Assembly: GCA_027924585.1 (NCBI GenBank)
Contig: BSBM01001383.1
Span: 434,001 to 498,000 of the forward strand
Direction: 5' to 3'
Source: Larix kaempferi
Taxonomy: Eukaryota; Streptophyta; Pinopsida; Pinales; Pinaceae
Length of the DNA: 64,000 nt
The position numbers were made by a program, and so were the translations under genes. Below the pieces are notes generated by a model. That model searched no databases and was not told the DNA's origin. It saw only the letters and a program-made list of their open reading frames with translations. Of the stretch, positions 25,174 through 36,064 are shown in pieces (within the stretch, counting starts at the first letter, position 1; each line of letters opens with the position of its first letter).

Positions 25174-25398
25174 AATTAACAATGGAGAGAGGAGACATTA
25201 TTCACCCAAACTATAATTTAATATATTAAACTATATTTTACAATACATGTAGACTCCAATATATAGAGTCGAGAGATATTAAACAGATGCTAAATATAGC
25301 TGGTAGAGGTTGAGATAATATCTCAACCATACACCAAACTATGATAGAATCTCTCAGATCTATCAACAGCTCACAACAAGATAAACATTAATCTAACA
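25174..25398 (-). repeat. 5' LTR of the small LTR element
   Basis: 225-bp copy directly adjacent to the primer-binding site at 25161-25173. Its outer end is TCTAACA at 25398. Confidence 0.85.
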
Positions 25399-25734
25399 AT
25401 AGAAAATTTGACAAATAAGCATTCTCAACTCATGCAATGCCACCTAAACCATGGGGGATGATGTCATCTACTAGAATGTGATTGGTTAATTTTTATAGTA
25501 CATTTTCTTTGTTTTGAGGCCCATTTTTTACCTCAAAATTTCTCTAATGTGCAAAGTATGCAAACAATGCCTAACTACTACTAACCCTTAACAAACTTTA
25601 TTGCTTTGTGTTGTATGTTTTTTTTTTTTTTTGGTAGGTTTTTTGAGGATGGACGAAAGAGAGAAGAGAGCTAAGAAGGCAGCCAACTTAGAGAGAGATA
25701 GGGCAGCGAGGGTAAAGCAAAGAAAGGGTCTGCA

Positions 25735-25965
25735 AACAGTGAGAATGGGGGCAGTGAACAGTGGGTAAAGAATAACCCAACAACAGGCTGAAAAAAGGGG
25801 CAGAACAGTGGGTGATAATGCCCAAACTGTGGGGTAAAAAGCACCCAAACAGTGAGTAAAAAATACCAAACTGTGGGGTAAGGAGCAAGCCACAACAGTG
25901 GGCTAAAGGAAGCTGGAAAAAATACCCAAACCGTGGGCAAAAAGGCAGCCAACAGTAGAGTAAAA
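25735..25965. repeat. Minisatellite in the solo LTR
   Basis: Degenerate units around AACAGTGGGTAAAAAATACCC alternate with CCAAACTGTGGGG. It differs from the minisatellite of the LTR copy at 4741-5036. Confidence 0.7.
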
Positions 25966-28044
25966 GAAAGTGTTAAGGAAGAAAACGAAGCTAGACTAGG
26001 ACGAACTAGGCTAGGGAGGAAAAGCTAGGTTGAAATAAGAAAAACAAAAGGGCTTAAAGAGAAGATGGCTAGAAGAATAGGGCTAGCAAGTCAAGTAAAA
26101 GGGGTTTCAAAGAGAAAAAAAAGAGAGCTAGAAGAGGGAAGCTCATAGATCCAATGTAGCCAAAGTTTGAAGTTTGTTGTTGATGGAGAGAAAAGCAAGC
26201 TTCTTTGAGATTTGTTTCTTCTTTTGAGATGAGAAGAGCTTTGGGAACCTGCAAGACAAATTGATTAGGTAGTAAAAACCATTGACGAGCAAAGAATAGC
26301 TTGATCTCCAAGCCATTCTCCACCTTGGAAGATCCCTGCAAAACCCTTATTCTCAAATAGACAAAACCGAACAATATACTTCTAAACAAGGTTAGAACAT
26401 AAATTGAAAATTGAATTGCATAAATAAAGAGACAAGGTGAGAGAGATATCACCAAGACAATGTGAAAGAAAACCCCAAGTACTCCTACATGGACCTCCAA
26501 AGTCACTTCTTTATTCAATAATTCAAACAAATATTACACTGAGAATTTGGCAGAGTGTTCATGCTCAAAATATCCATGAAGAATAGAGTGCCTTGCACCT
26601 CTATTTATACAAAAAACAAGCAACCTCAAGCCTCAATCGAATTTGCCTCAGGAAGAGCCAAATGGCACAAGTCAAGGATTCGAATTGCAATCTAGATCAA
26701 TCCTTGGAGTGATACTACAATGAATAACAATGAGTTGAGTTTAATGTGGATGGGGAGGTGACCTCCACCTTGGCAAGGCGCCCCCCATCCTTCCCTTGGA
26801 ATTATCATCCCTCAAATCGTGAGCCTCCACCTTGCAAATGCGTGAGAAATCAAGGAATGTGTAAGCTTTGAAAAGGTGAAGCTTGGAGCTCAATGGAGAG
26901 GACAACTCGAGTTTGCTTGAGTTAAGTCATGCGAGGTGGCCCTTAATTTAGGAAGGAGCCTACCACTTATTTATTACAACACCAACCAACCATTCAAGTA
27001 TTGCCATCACACCAATCGTGATTATGCATGGGAGCCCCATGGTTAAGATGGCTCACGTCATCCCCTTTCAAAAATTCATAATCGAATCCTTGGTTATGGT
27101 GTATGCTTTGTTAATTAAACAAGGTGGGCCACGATATGGAGTATTCGCCCATCCCTTCCACCACTTGAGCATGCGGGGAAGATATCCACGTGAGGGAAGG
27201 GCCCACGCTAGTATTTAATCAAAAACTCCAAAATTTAGTTATAACATGTGACCTTTACACCATGGATGTAGTCGTACACCCCATTCCATCCATATTCAAT
27301 CTTTTCAAAACATTAAAATAATGCATTTTGATTTTTTTGAATTTTATCACTTAGTGAATTTTGTCATTTTTTGGTTACTAAATGCCAAAATAGTGAAAAT
27401 TGCTCACAGAGGCGACGTAATCGCCCGAAACTTTATAAAAGTTGGCACTAGGGTAAAAAGGACGCTCTGAGCGTCAAAACGAGCCTCCCCACGCTCAATT
27501 CTGCCTACGGATGAGGTTTTTATCACTTTTTGAAATTTTTTAATTAAACCATTAAAAAATAGTCTAATTTATGGGGAAAAAAATATATTTTTCTTGGAAT
27601 CAAATGAAACTCCTAGGAGACCTATTGCATGTTCATACGACTCAATCGAGATGGATAACACGTAAAAAATCCTAGACACAAGACTCTAATAACCACCTTA
27701 GGTTTTGACCACCATGGGAAATATTCCAGCTTTGGAGGTTTGAGTGAAAAACTCAGGGATTATACGCCACTGATGAGTAGCGCATAATTCCTAAGAAAAA
27801 ACCACTCTAGAGTATCCCCCAAATGGCTAAACCTATGGATAGCCGAGTAAAAGGACCCTGTTTAGACCAACTTTTTACAAATTCCCCATGGGGGTATGAA
27901 CATGCAATTATTACAAATTGGGCAAAATTGCCCTGAAAATGACTTCTGAACTTCTGAACACTGATGATGAACATGAATCACATTCAATAAGCTGGCGGCT
28001 CACAAGAAATTCAACTATTGTACAAAATAGCTGATAACACGGGC

Positions 28045-30130
28045 AAAAGATGAGAATGACACTTCTATTGGCTATTACCATCCATTACCGACCAAAGAAG
28101 TCGACCATCATAATGGTTCGACCGAACTTATCAATCGACCAACTTAGAACATCGGCCAATCTTATCCCGTCGACCGACTCAAAAAAATATAATACAAAAT
28201 ATGATATCGACCGGGGTCGAGGATAGTATAGTCGACATATATATGTGCTTGAGGATCTACTTACTTATGACTTCTTTATTCTACGGTGGTTAGTTCTCCT
28301 TTCTTACATTCAAGTGATCTTTATGGATGCCTCGGTCGATAGAGCTCAAGAAAGAAAACTCGGTATCGACTAACAAACTTTCTACATCGTCGAGAAGGAT
28401 GGAATAGTTGACATCTTCCCATAAAATTTGTCGTGCATTCAATAAGTCGGCAACCTAAACATTCATCCACGAGCAACAAATTTTACATCCACGGACAACA
28501 TATGGTTGACATCCTTCAATTATTTATCTCTGCGCGTCCAACATTAACTTTATTCATTCTCCATTTGGTCAAAGGCAGTCGGTGTATTAGTCGCCAAGCA
28601 GTCTTGTACTCGATTTATATTGAAGTAATACAAAGGATGACTATGTCCAGATGATAAAATGCGTTGCCGACTGGAACAGTTAGTCGACTCATCGACCATC
28701 ACATTTCTGGATGGAGTTGAATATCATAGATGGTGACAAGAAGTCGACATAACTCTAAGTTGGTTGATAAAAGCTGTCCCATCGATATGAAATGGTCGAC
28801 CTTATGGTCATTATTATTAAAAGTTGTCGACATTGTATTTTTTTTGTAAACTATGGTCTGTTCGATGAGTCATTCTATTGTAAACTATGGTCATTATCAT
28901 TAAAAGTTGTTGACATTGTATTTTTTTTGTAAACTATGGTCGGTTCGATGAGTCATTCTATTGTAAATATGGTCGATGTAGTCATGTCGATACTAATTAG
29001 TCGAGAGTCATCTCAATTGATTATAGATCATAAATTTCTATGTGGACGAGATATATCAATTTTGTAGCCAGTGTTGAGTTATATATGTGTACGAAGAAAT
29101 GGTCAACTGCTCCAGAATGAGAAACGTGATAACAGGAGAAGGTGGCATAACTGGGCGATGGTGTAATTAGTCGGTAGTGAACTTGTGCATGGTCGGTTGG
29201 GTTCTTTGGTCGACTGGTGGGCAATGGTCGACAGTTATTCAGTTATGTCGATCACATCCATTGACGGTTGGTCGACTTTTAAACAAAAGATCTGTTGACC
29301 AAATGATGTGTCGACCACCTTGACCATATATTTAAGAACCGACCAATAAATATCAACTATACCAACCATATAACTTTTAATATGTCGATGATAAAGTATC
29401 GGCCGTACTATAATAATTTAAATATGGAAAAGGTATTCTCGACCCAGATGTAAGTATTGACCACAATTTTTATATGTCGATCAACATATCGACGAGATTG
29501 GGCTTCAACCAAATGCAAACACTTGTAACTTTACAGACATAAGTTAAAATTGACTAAAATATATTACAAAATTAAGCAAAGCCATAAAATATTTTAATGG
29601 ACCCAGATCAAGCAAAAAGTCGGCTGCATTAGGCGATAACCAAGTAAAGTCAATGAACGGGCTTTAGGATGACAACTTCTCAACTCTCTTCACATTAACT
29701 ACTGCCACTGGTTGCCACCGTCGACGACTTCATCAACTATTGGGCGATAGTCGACCATTCAATATCAGAGGGGCATCGACCATAATTGCATCGACAATGA
29801 GAGGTTTGACCATATGACAACCACTTGCACCAACCGTCAACATTCGACTAAGTATCATCGACCACTGACTGCACCGGTCGACTTCCTCCATGTCATCATC
29901 GACTGCAAAGACCTAGTCGACCATTGCACCACCAACCGACCAACTGCCCATGACCCAATTCTTTCATTGCATTGTCGGTGCAAGGTTTTGACTGATCTTT
30001 CCTAGTCAGGATAAGTGTTAGTCAACTGCACCCTGTCGGCTGATCTTTTCTGGTCGACTGTCGACTCACAAAATTTTGAAGTGATGGCCAGACTCAATTT
30101 TCTCTTGGTCGACAACATAGTCGTCAAATT
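28045..30130. repeat. TCGAC/GTCGA-rich segment of unknown origin
   Basis: Several dozen TCGAC or GTCGA words (often GTCGACC or TCGACCA) lie in about 2.1 kb of otherwise AT-rich sequence, against roughly four expected by chance. No simple period is visible except the 83-bp duplication at 28806-28970. No ORF with recognisable domains is present. Confidence 0.6.
28806..28970 (+). repeat. 83-bp tandem duplication
   Basis: Units start at 28806 and 28889 (GGTCATTAT...). They differ at few sites, one being GTCGAC in the first and GTTGAC in the second, a CpG-decay type change. Confidence 0.8.
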
Positions 30131-30479
30131 AAGATTAATCAATGTAGATATTAAAGACAAGTTGATATTCACAAAATGCTAACAGCTGGAGGATCATTGG
30201 CAGCTAATAGGCAGTGGAATCGTCGGTTGACAGATTAATACGATCTATCTTTTCACTGGAAAAATATAAAAACAAAAATCAACTGCATAGACTTACACAG
30301 GATTACACAATATTCTTGATCTCTTATCGACAATTGATGCATCCAGATATTTATTCTTGCAAGAGTTTCTTCGTCTACGGGCCGCTACAAAACGTGAAAG
30401 TTGTATTTAATGGTCGGATTTTTCTGCTTGGTCAACGGATAATTTATGTTGGTTTGGAGACTCGGAAGGCAAAATTCGT

Positions 30480-30660
30480 TGTTCTGAATAGACGAGTAAG
30501 GAATTATGTTTTCCACCTTCACGTCGCGTGGTACCAGTCCCGCATTTGTCACTGCTAGCAGCTCTTCTAACTCGGACATCCCGGCAACATTTGTCGCGTG
30601 CTCCAAGCCACGTATTCTCTTCAGCTTCACAGACCTGTCTGCCCACAACTCCTCCAAAGA
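30480..30660 (-). pseudogene. Leucine-rich repeat fragment of a TIR-NBS-LRR type resistance gene
   Basis: Within an open frame 30747-30385, the segment SLEELWADRSVKLKRIRGLE followed by MSELEELLAVTNAGL matches the LxxLxxLxxxxCxKLKxIxGLxxL pattern of LRRs in plant, notably conifer, TNL proteins. The conserved Cys is Ser here. The NB-ARC and TIR parts are absent nearby, so this is taken as a gene fragment or a degraded final exon. The function of intact relatives is intracellular pathogen recognition. The rest of 30131-31240 shows nothing else I can identify. Confidence 0.45.
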
Positions 30661-31239
30661 TGTATATATTTTCAAAAGAAGTAGCAGTCGGCATCCGACC
30701 ACTTCAGTCGACAAGCAACCGACCTTTCCAGGATCGCAGTCCACCACAACTTCTGCAGTTGGATGGAACTACCAAACAGTTGGCATTGTAATTGATAGGA
30801 ATAATAATTAACATGGTAATGTGCATCGACCAAACGGTCATCTAAAGAATAAAGTGCCATTCATCCAACTCTCTCTATGAGTTCCTAATTCTCATTTTTT
30901 AGTGTCGATAAGAGAATTTATTAACGGAAACATAAATTTCTTGAACTAACGTTACCTGCAAATACTCTGAAAATGCTTCATTACCACGACGTGATTTTGT
31001 AAATTCTCGGCATGATCAGTTATACTAAATAGAAGCTCCGACAGGCCATTGGAAACATTGGAGCCATTGGAATTTCGGCATCAAACACAGAGTCAATGCA
31101 CCACAATTCCTCTGAAATTTGAATACACAAAACTTTGTCCAAAGTCTGGCTTTCAGGTTTTCTATTGGTTTGGAGACTCGAAAGTCTGGCTTCGCGTGCT
31201 CCTGAATTTACTTACTTTTTGGTCGATATAGTTTGTAAA

Positions 31240-31353
31240 TTTCTTCAACTTCGTTCCATCCGGCAGCTCGTCGTCATTTGCAGCTTCTGAAATCTCTATT
31301 GGAGCCAAGGGATAAAGTCGCAGAGTCTCATACAGCGCTGCGTACATAACCAT
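31240..31353 (-). pseudogene. Cytochrome P450 fragment (K-helix region, CYP86/CYP94-like)
   Basis: The minus strand encodes YAALYETLRLYPLAP with the ExxR K-helix motif, then ISEAANDDELPDGTKLKK, the pattern seen in fatty-acid hydroxylase P450s of the CYP86 clan. About 38 residues only. The heme-binding FxxGxRxCxG segment and the I-helix are absent, and the frame runs on into unrelated sequence. Interpreted as a relic exon piece. Confidence 0.6.
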
Positions 31354-31421
31354 CCACGTGGCAAGATTCCATTCGCTCTATAAGCGAGGAATCTAGCCGA
31401 CATGGAAGGTTATGCTTCTCG
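31349..31421 (+). repeat. Dispersed 73-bp repeat, copy 2
   Basis: Starts ACCATCCACGTGGCAAG; matches 19448-19520. It touches the P450 fragment. Confidence 0.6.
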
Positions 31422-31878
31422 TTGGTGAATGCCTACGGCGTAATAATATACTAATTTTTATTAGTTTAATTAAGAAGAGTAGTGATGCATGTTGATGTCT
31501 TGAGTGCAAATTTAAGATTGCCTTTTCAAATTTTATTTCTATTATTTGTATTAATTTAATTAAGAAGAGCATGAACATAATTTATAGTAACATTTTAAAG
31601 AAAGAGAAACTTGCAAATCTAATTGCATAATCCCAGTACCTGCATATGAAAATATAATAACTATAAAATATCACTAAGAGTGGATGAGTAAATTAAGATA
31701 TATTTATATATTCTCAACTCCCTATTTGCATATTCATTGACTCTAGACTAGTCACTCACTCACTACAATAAATTTACTTAAGGATTTCATTCTTAGAGAC
31801 ATGTTCTTTTATTTGCTCAAGCCTAGAATCTTCCCAAATCCCATCATTTGCAATTTGGTTTTAATGTTTTGGGATTCT
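31422..31878. other. AT-rich non-coding stretch
   Basis: A short motif (TTTAATTAAGAAGAG) recurs about 80 bp apart (near 31466 and 31554). No ORF or element end is seen before the LINE-like retroposon target site at 31879. Confidence 0.4.
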
Positions 31879-31964
31879 ATTTAAAGGGTAGACTGTTTTT
31901 TTTGTATAAGCTGCAGATTATATTAGATTAATAAGAGTACAAAATAGATTACAGTCCATAATGG

Positions 31965-32369
31965 TGTTAGGAACCCATGTCAATTCTTCAATTTACTTTG
32001 TTAGTATATTGTTGTTGGACACATATGCTTTGTAAGTAGTCCCGTAGTATTTGTTGATCCATAGTTTGTAATGTTGTTGTTGGACGCATATGCTTTGTAA
32101 GTCGTCCCGTAGTAATTGTTGATCCATATTTTGTATTGGCCCATGGTTTGTATTGACACATGGTATTGACCCATGGTATTGGCGCCTAGACTTAGTATAT
32201 AAGTTTGTGTTGAGACCAATGAAGGTACCGTGAAGTTATTTGTATTGAGCTTGCTCAAAGGAGGTTGCCCCCTCGAAGTGGCCTGCGATCAATATAAAAG
32301 TGATTCTGAGTTCTGTTATTTCTGCTATCTCATTTGTTTTCATTAATTAATTATTGCAGGTTCTTCACA
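31965..32369 (+). repeat. 5' LTR of the plus-strand gypsy derivative
   Basis: 405 bp from TGTTAGGAACCCATG to GGTTCTTCACA, with an internal duplication around GTTGTTGGAC(A/G)CATATGC. Confidence 0.9.
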
Positions 32370-32371
32370 TC

Positions 32372-32385
32372 TGGTATCAGAGCAC
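32372..32385 (+). promoter_or_regulatory. Primer-binding site, tRNA-iMet type
   Basis: TGGTATCAGAGCAC two bases after the 5' LTR; complementary to the 3' end of initiator tRNA-Met. Confidence 0.9.
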
Positions 32386-32785
32386 TTTCTTGGGCTCGCT
32401 GGGTGAAATTTCTGCCAATTTTTTTTTTTCGCATCTGTTGCAGCTTCGGATCTAGGAATAATCTCTATCTGCTTAATTGTGGGAAGTACTTGGGCATAAT
32501 CCCTAAAAATCATTGTGAGGAGTACCACAGGAACCCCAAAGTAGCTGGCCCATTGAGAGGACCTACCAGCAAAAAGGGTAACGACCCCTACCTAATTGAC
32601 TAGTTCCCACCCATGAGGTAAACCAAGAGTTGTCATTTGTGGCAAAGCGGTTATCAATTTTACTTGAGCCATGGAGTGAGAAGTACTGCCCCAATACGCA
32701 AGCCGTTAGACAGCATTGGTGGCCGAGTGAAAACCCTGAACTGTTAGGAAGCCGCACATACTTGGGGTCCATATCTATTTTCAGC

Positions 32786-33050
32786 TGAACTGTTGTCGAT
32801 CACTGCCGCGCTGTTTCAGATCCATTCTGAAAGTCGTTCTAGACCCAGCCGTTTCAGCTCTATTTCAGATCCAACCATTTTCGATCCAGTCAGCGCTGCT
32901 TCAGATCCTTATATTTCCGATCACTTCCGCGCCGTTGCAGATCTATCTGTTTCAGATCCCTTCCGTGCCGTTGAAGATCCCTTCCGCGCCGTTGTAGATC
33001 TATCTGTTTCAGATCCCTTCCGCGCCGTTGCAGATCTATTCCTGAAAAAA
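32786..33050 (+). repeat. Leader minisatellite of the gypsy derivative
   Basis: Units such as TTTCAGATCCCTTCCGCGCC recur; read in one frame they give SDPFRAV repeats. The related minus-strand element has a diverged version at about 58320-58590. It lies between the primer site and gag, where packaging signals may reside. Confidence 0.75.
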
Positions 33051-33552
33051 TAAAAAATAAAAATAAAAAATTTATGTTTTTTGGCCATATCTCCCTTGTT
33101 TTCACTCCGTTTTCCTTGAAACTTCCCTGACACACCCTGGTAATCTCATTCTACATATTTCATTCCTGAAGACCCTATCCCAAATTCCACTTCCCAAAGC
33201 TCGAAATCTCACATTTGTCTATTTTTAGGGTTTTTCATAACTTCTTCGGATTTCACCCAATCGCCTTCAAAATTTACCACCGAGTTCCTTTCCTAATTCT
33301 GCTTCTTTGTCCCTCTCTGCCAAATTTTCTCATTCTTTCACCCCGCTTCTAAAATCCCCATTTTTTGCTTCTCTGTCCATAAGAAAGTGTTCAAAACATA
33401 CTCAAACCTCAATTACCCCTCCGAGTTTTTCCCAAATCCAAATTTCTCTTTACTAAATAAGCTTTCGTTTGTGTTTTTCTATACACTTCCCCCCCCCCCC
33501 AAAAAAAAAAAAAAAATTCCGGTTATGGTTGTCACCCACGTAGGAGCAACCC

Positions 33553-34449
33553 ATGGAGGAAGCACTTGCAGCCATCCAAACCAAACTCCAAGATCTGGAT
33601 GAAAAATTTCTCAGCCTCCATCTTCAGCATTCAGCCATGAACAATAACCGACAGCAAGAATCTTCGGCAACCAATGGGTTCTCTTCTTCCAGCAATTTCC
33701 GTGGTCCGAAGCTTGAATTTCCTTGCTTTAATGGTACTGATCCAACTGGATGGATCTATCGTCCAGAACAATATTTCAGTCTGCATAATATTTTTGATGT
33801 CCAAAAAGTTCCACTTGCATCCTTTCATTTGGAACAGGAAGCCCTTCAATGGTACCGTTGGTACATCAAGGCTCATGACGAGCCAAAATGGACAGATTTT
33901 TGCCAACTCCTTTTGCAACGATTTGGTCCTAGTGCTTTTGATGACTTCACCGGAGCACTCACTAAACTTCGTCAAAGTGGCACTGTGAGAGAGTATCAAA
34001 AAGAATTTGAGAAACTAGATAATCACACCGAATGATTGTCTGATGAATTCTACAAGAGTTGTTTTATCAGTGGTCTTAAGGATGAAATCCGGTTAGAGGT
34101 TAAAATGTTATGTCCCAACACAATGATGGAAGTCCTAGGGTTGGCTAAGTTGGCAGAAGATAAGATTGCAGCCCAACAACGCTCCAAACCCATTTTTGTT
34201 CCCTTTCGAATTATGGGTTCTCAACGACCTCCCATCCCTCCAGCTCCTCGACCAACTCTTATCAAGCATTTGTCTGAAACAAAGATGCAGGTACGCAGAG
34301 AAAAAGGGCTTTGTTATAATTGTGATGAGAAATTCACTCGAGGACATAGATGTGTTCAAAAAAAGCTCTATCTCTTGGATATGGATTCTCCGCCTGCCTC
34401 TACAATTGGTCAAGAAACTCCAGATACAATGGATGATCAGGTCGACATT
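33553..34449 (+). pseudogene. Gag of the plus-strand gypsy derivative
   Basis: Gypsy Gag: an N-terminal coiled coil (AIQTKLQDLDEKFLSLHLQH), the capsid domain (LEFPCFNGTDPTGWIYRPEQ; FHLEQEALQWY; DFCQLLLQRFG; LRQSGTVREYQKEFEKL) and a CCHC knuckle (CYNCDEKFTRGHRC). An in-frame TGA at 34033-34035 and a TAG at 34450-34452 interrupt the Gag-Pol frame. Just upstream (33490-33516) is a C-run plus A-run also found in the minus copy. A start at 33523 (MVVTHVG) is an alternative, because the relative begins MVVTRGG. Confidence 0.85.
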
Positions 34450-34458
34450 TAGGAGCCT

Positions 34459-36015
34459 CCTATTGACCCCCCATCTCAGGATGAACAACCAGAGATATCT
34501 CTCCGTGCTTTATCCGGCATCACCACCCCCCAAACAATGCGGGTCAGGGGTTACTTCAAGAAGCTTCCTCTTACAATACTCATTAATTCTGGTAGCACTC
34601 ATAACTTCATTGACCCTCGGATCGTCAAACATGCTGATTATTTTGTCCATCCTTGCTCCAACTTTAAAGTCATGGTTGCCAATGGGGGAACCTTACCTTG
34701 CAAGGGGAAGTGTCACAATGTGCGTATCTCTCTGGAAGATTATAACCTGCGCTCTGACATGTTTTCCTTGTCCCTAGGCAGATGTGATGTGGTTTTGGGC
34801 GTTCAATGGTTACGCACACTTGGCCCCATCTTATGGGATTTTGCTGAACTTTGGATGCAGTTTTCAGTCAATGGAAAACAACACAAATTTAAGGGCTTAC
34901 ACGAAGGGTCTCTCCACATCATCAGTTCACACCGCCTGGAAAAGATCCTTAAGAAGAATTCACATGGTGTCATCGCTCAACTCCATTCCATTCAGATACA
35001 CCCATCAATGGTCTCCCCTACTTCCTTGGATAGATATGTAGGTGTCCTTGCTGAACCAGTGGACTTGTCGCTTTCAGGAGACCTTTCTGGTATGAATTTA
35101 GCCGCATCTACATCTCAGCAGGAAATGATGGCTATTTTGCATGCAGTACAGAAGTGGCAGCCATACCTATTAGGGAATTATTTCTGCATCAAGACTGATC
35201 TCCAGAGTCTAGAAAATTCCTGGAACAATGGGTATCCTCCCTAGCACACCTGAAATGGGTTATCAAACTCATGGTTTATTCCTATGCGATCACTTATAGG
35301 AAGGGTAAGGACAATATGGTGATAAATGCTCCTTCTCGCACATTTGATGACCCATCTTCTCTTACAGTTATTTCTCTGCTTGTTCCAAATTGGTTGCAAT
35401 CTGTTCAACAAGGCTATCTCTTCTATGAACTCCATGCTTCTTCATCAGCAGGGCACTCTGGGTTCCTAAAAATGTATGACTGGGAACAATGTAACTTCTT
35501 TTGGCAGGGACTGAAAATGACAATTCAACAGATGGTGGTTGACTATGATACTTGCCAGGTCAACAAGGGTGAAACGACACTCGTTTCGGGACTGCTCGAA
35601 CCCTTTCCCATCCCTACACAAATGTGGACAGCTATTTCTATGGATTTCCTAGAAGCGCTCCAGTGGTACAATACCACATCTAAAAGGACACCATATGAAG
35701 CAGTTTATGGACAGGCACCGCCATTTCTTCTTCCATACACGCTCAGCAGCTCCCCAGTTCAGGCAATTGACTCGGTTCTTCAAAACTGTGATCAAATTCT
35801 TCTCATTCTGCAGGACAATCTTCACATGGCAAGAATTCGACTGAAACAACAAGCCGATCAGCACCGTTCTGAGCGCACTTTTCACGCAGCTGATATGGTC
35901 CTTCTTCGTCTATAGCCTTCCAAGCAATCCTCCCTGAAACTCAAAAGGCGTCAGTGGGCCGGAATGCAACTCGAGGATGCTACAGGGGAACCACTCCTTC
36001 AGATTCTGCATTAAT
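34459..36015 (+). pseudogene. Protease, partial RNase H and deleted integrase of the gypsy derivative
   Basis: The protease active site reads INSGSTHNFID, so the catalytic Asp is Asn. The domain runs to DVVLGVQWLRTLGP. After HPSMVSPTSLDRY the sequence jumps to the end of RNase H (EMMAILHAVQKWQPYLLGNY), so RT is gone. The integrase zinc-finger region follows (CQVNKGETTLVSGLLEPFP). Then SMDFLEAL joins QWYNTTSKRTPYEAVYGQ, removing the DDE core. The C-terminal part is cut once more near LKLKRRQ. Stops at about 35242 and 35913 break it further. Confidence 0.85.
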
Positions 36016-36064
36016 TTCCACATCTAAAGCTTTGAGGACAAAGCTTTTTCTAAGGAGCAGTGGA

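Larger units (their letters stand above)
23050..25398 (-). mobile_element. Small non-autonomous LTR element (2349 bp) with 225-bp LTRs
   Basis: Near-identical direct repeats at 23050-23274 and 25174-25398 are flanked by ATAGA (23045-23049 and 25399-25403), a perfect 5-bp duplication. On the minus strand a tRNA-Met-type site (TGGTATCAGAGCC, 25173-25161) abuts the 5' LTR, and a purine tract (AAGGGAGGA, 23283-23275) precedes the 3' LTR. The LTR starts TGTTAG but ends in TA rather than CA. No RT, integrase or complete gag is present. A fragment at 23462-23677 (CTRSLNLMKVEEAKVFDSGG) is unplaced, and about 23840-23940 on the plus strand has a faint RNase H-like look (KPITYASHHF). Confidence 0.8.
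22074..25547. mobile_element. TIR-bounded DNA element (MITE-like) inside the solo LTR
   Basis: The left end 22074-22101 (TTAGAGAGATTTTGAGG...ATGG) is the inverse of the right end 25521-25547 (CCAT...CCTCAAAATTTCTCTAA), a TIR of about 27 bp with one substitution and one indel. Without the nested LTR element the unit is about 1.1 kb, very AT-rich, with an (AT)n run near 22711-22730 and no transposase. The target duplication is not clear (TTA/TAA possible), so the superfamily is left open. Confidence 0.6.
19989..28039 (-). mobile_element. Solo LTR of the long-LTR family with two later insertions
   Basis: It starts TGTTGTCCACC, ends TGATAACA, and is flanked on both sides by CGGGC (19984-19988 and 28040-28044), a perfect 5-bp target duplication. 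It carries the paired hairpin modules at 20950-21000 and 21051-21097. After removing the TIR element and the LTR element inside it, the LTR is about 4.6 kb. No gag or pol is present, so it is a solo LTR. The ORFs at 25588-25952 fall in a minisatellite. Confidence 0.85.

Noticed and set aside
24737-25229. Three overlapping plus-strand ORFs rich in MGSS/ATMG repeats
   Set aside because: They are translations of a minisatellite next to a primer-binding site, open in all frames.
25588-25952. Overlapping minus-strand hydrophobic ORFs (possible membrane protein)
   Set aside because: They are open in all three minus frames over a GTGGG/ACCC minisatellite in an LTR, so not a real gene.
33631-33999. 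Minus-strand ORFs opposite gag
   Set aside because: Antisense shadows of the gypsy Gag, with no independent signal.
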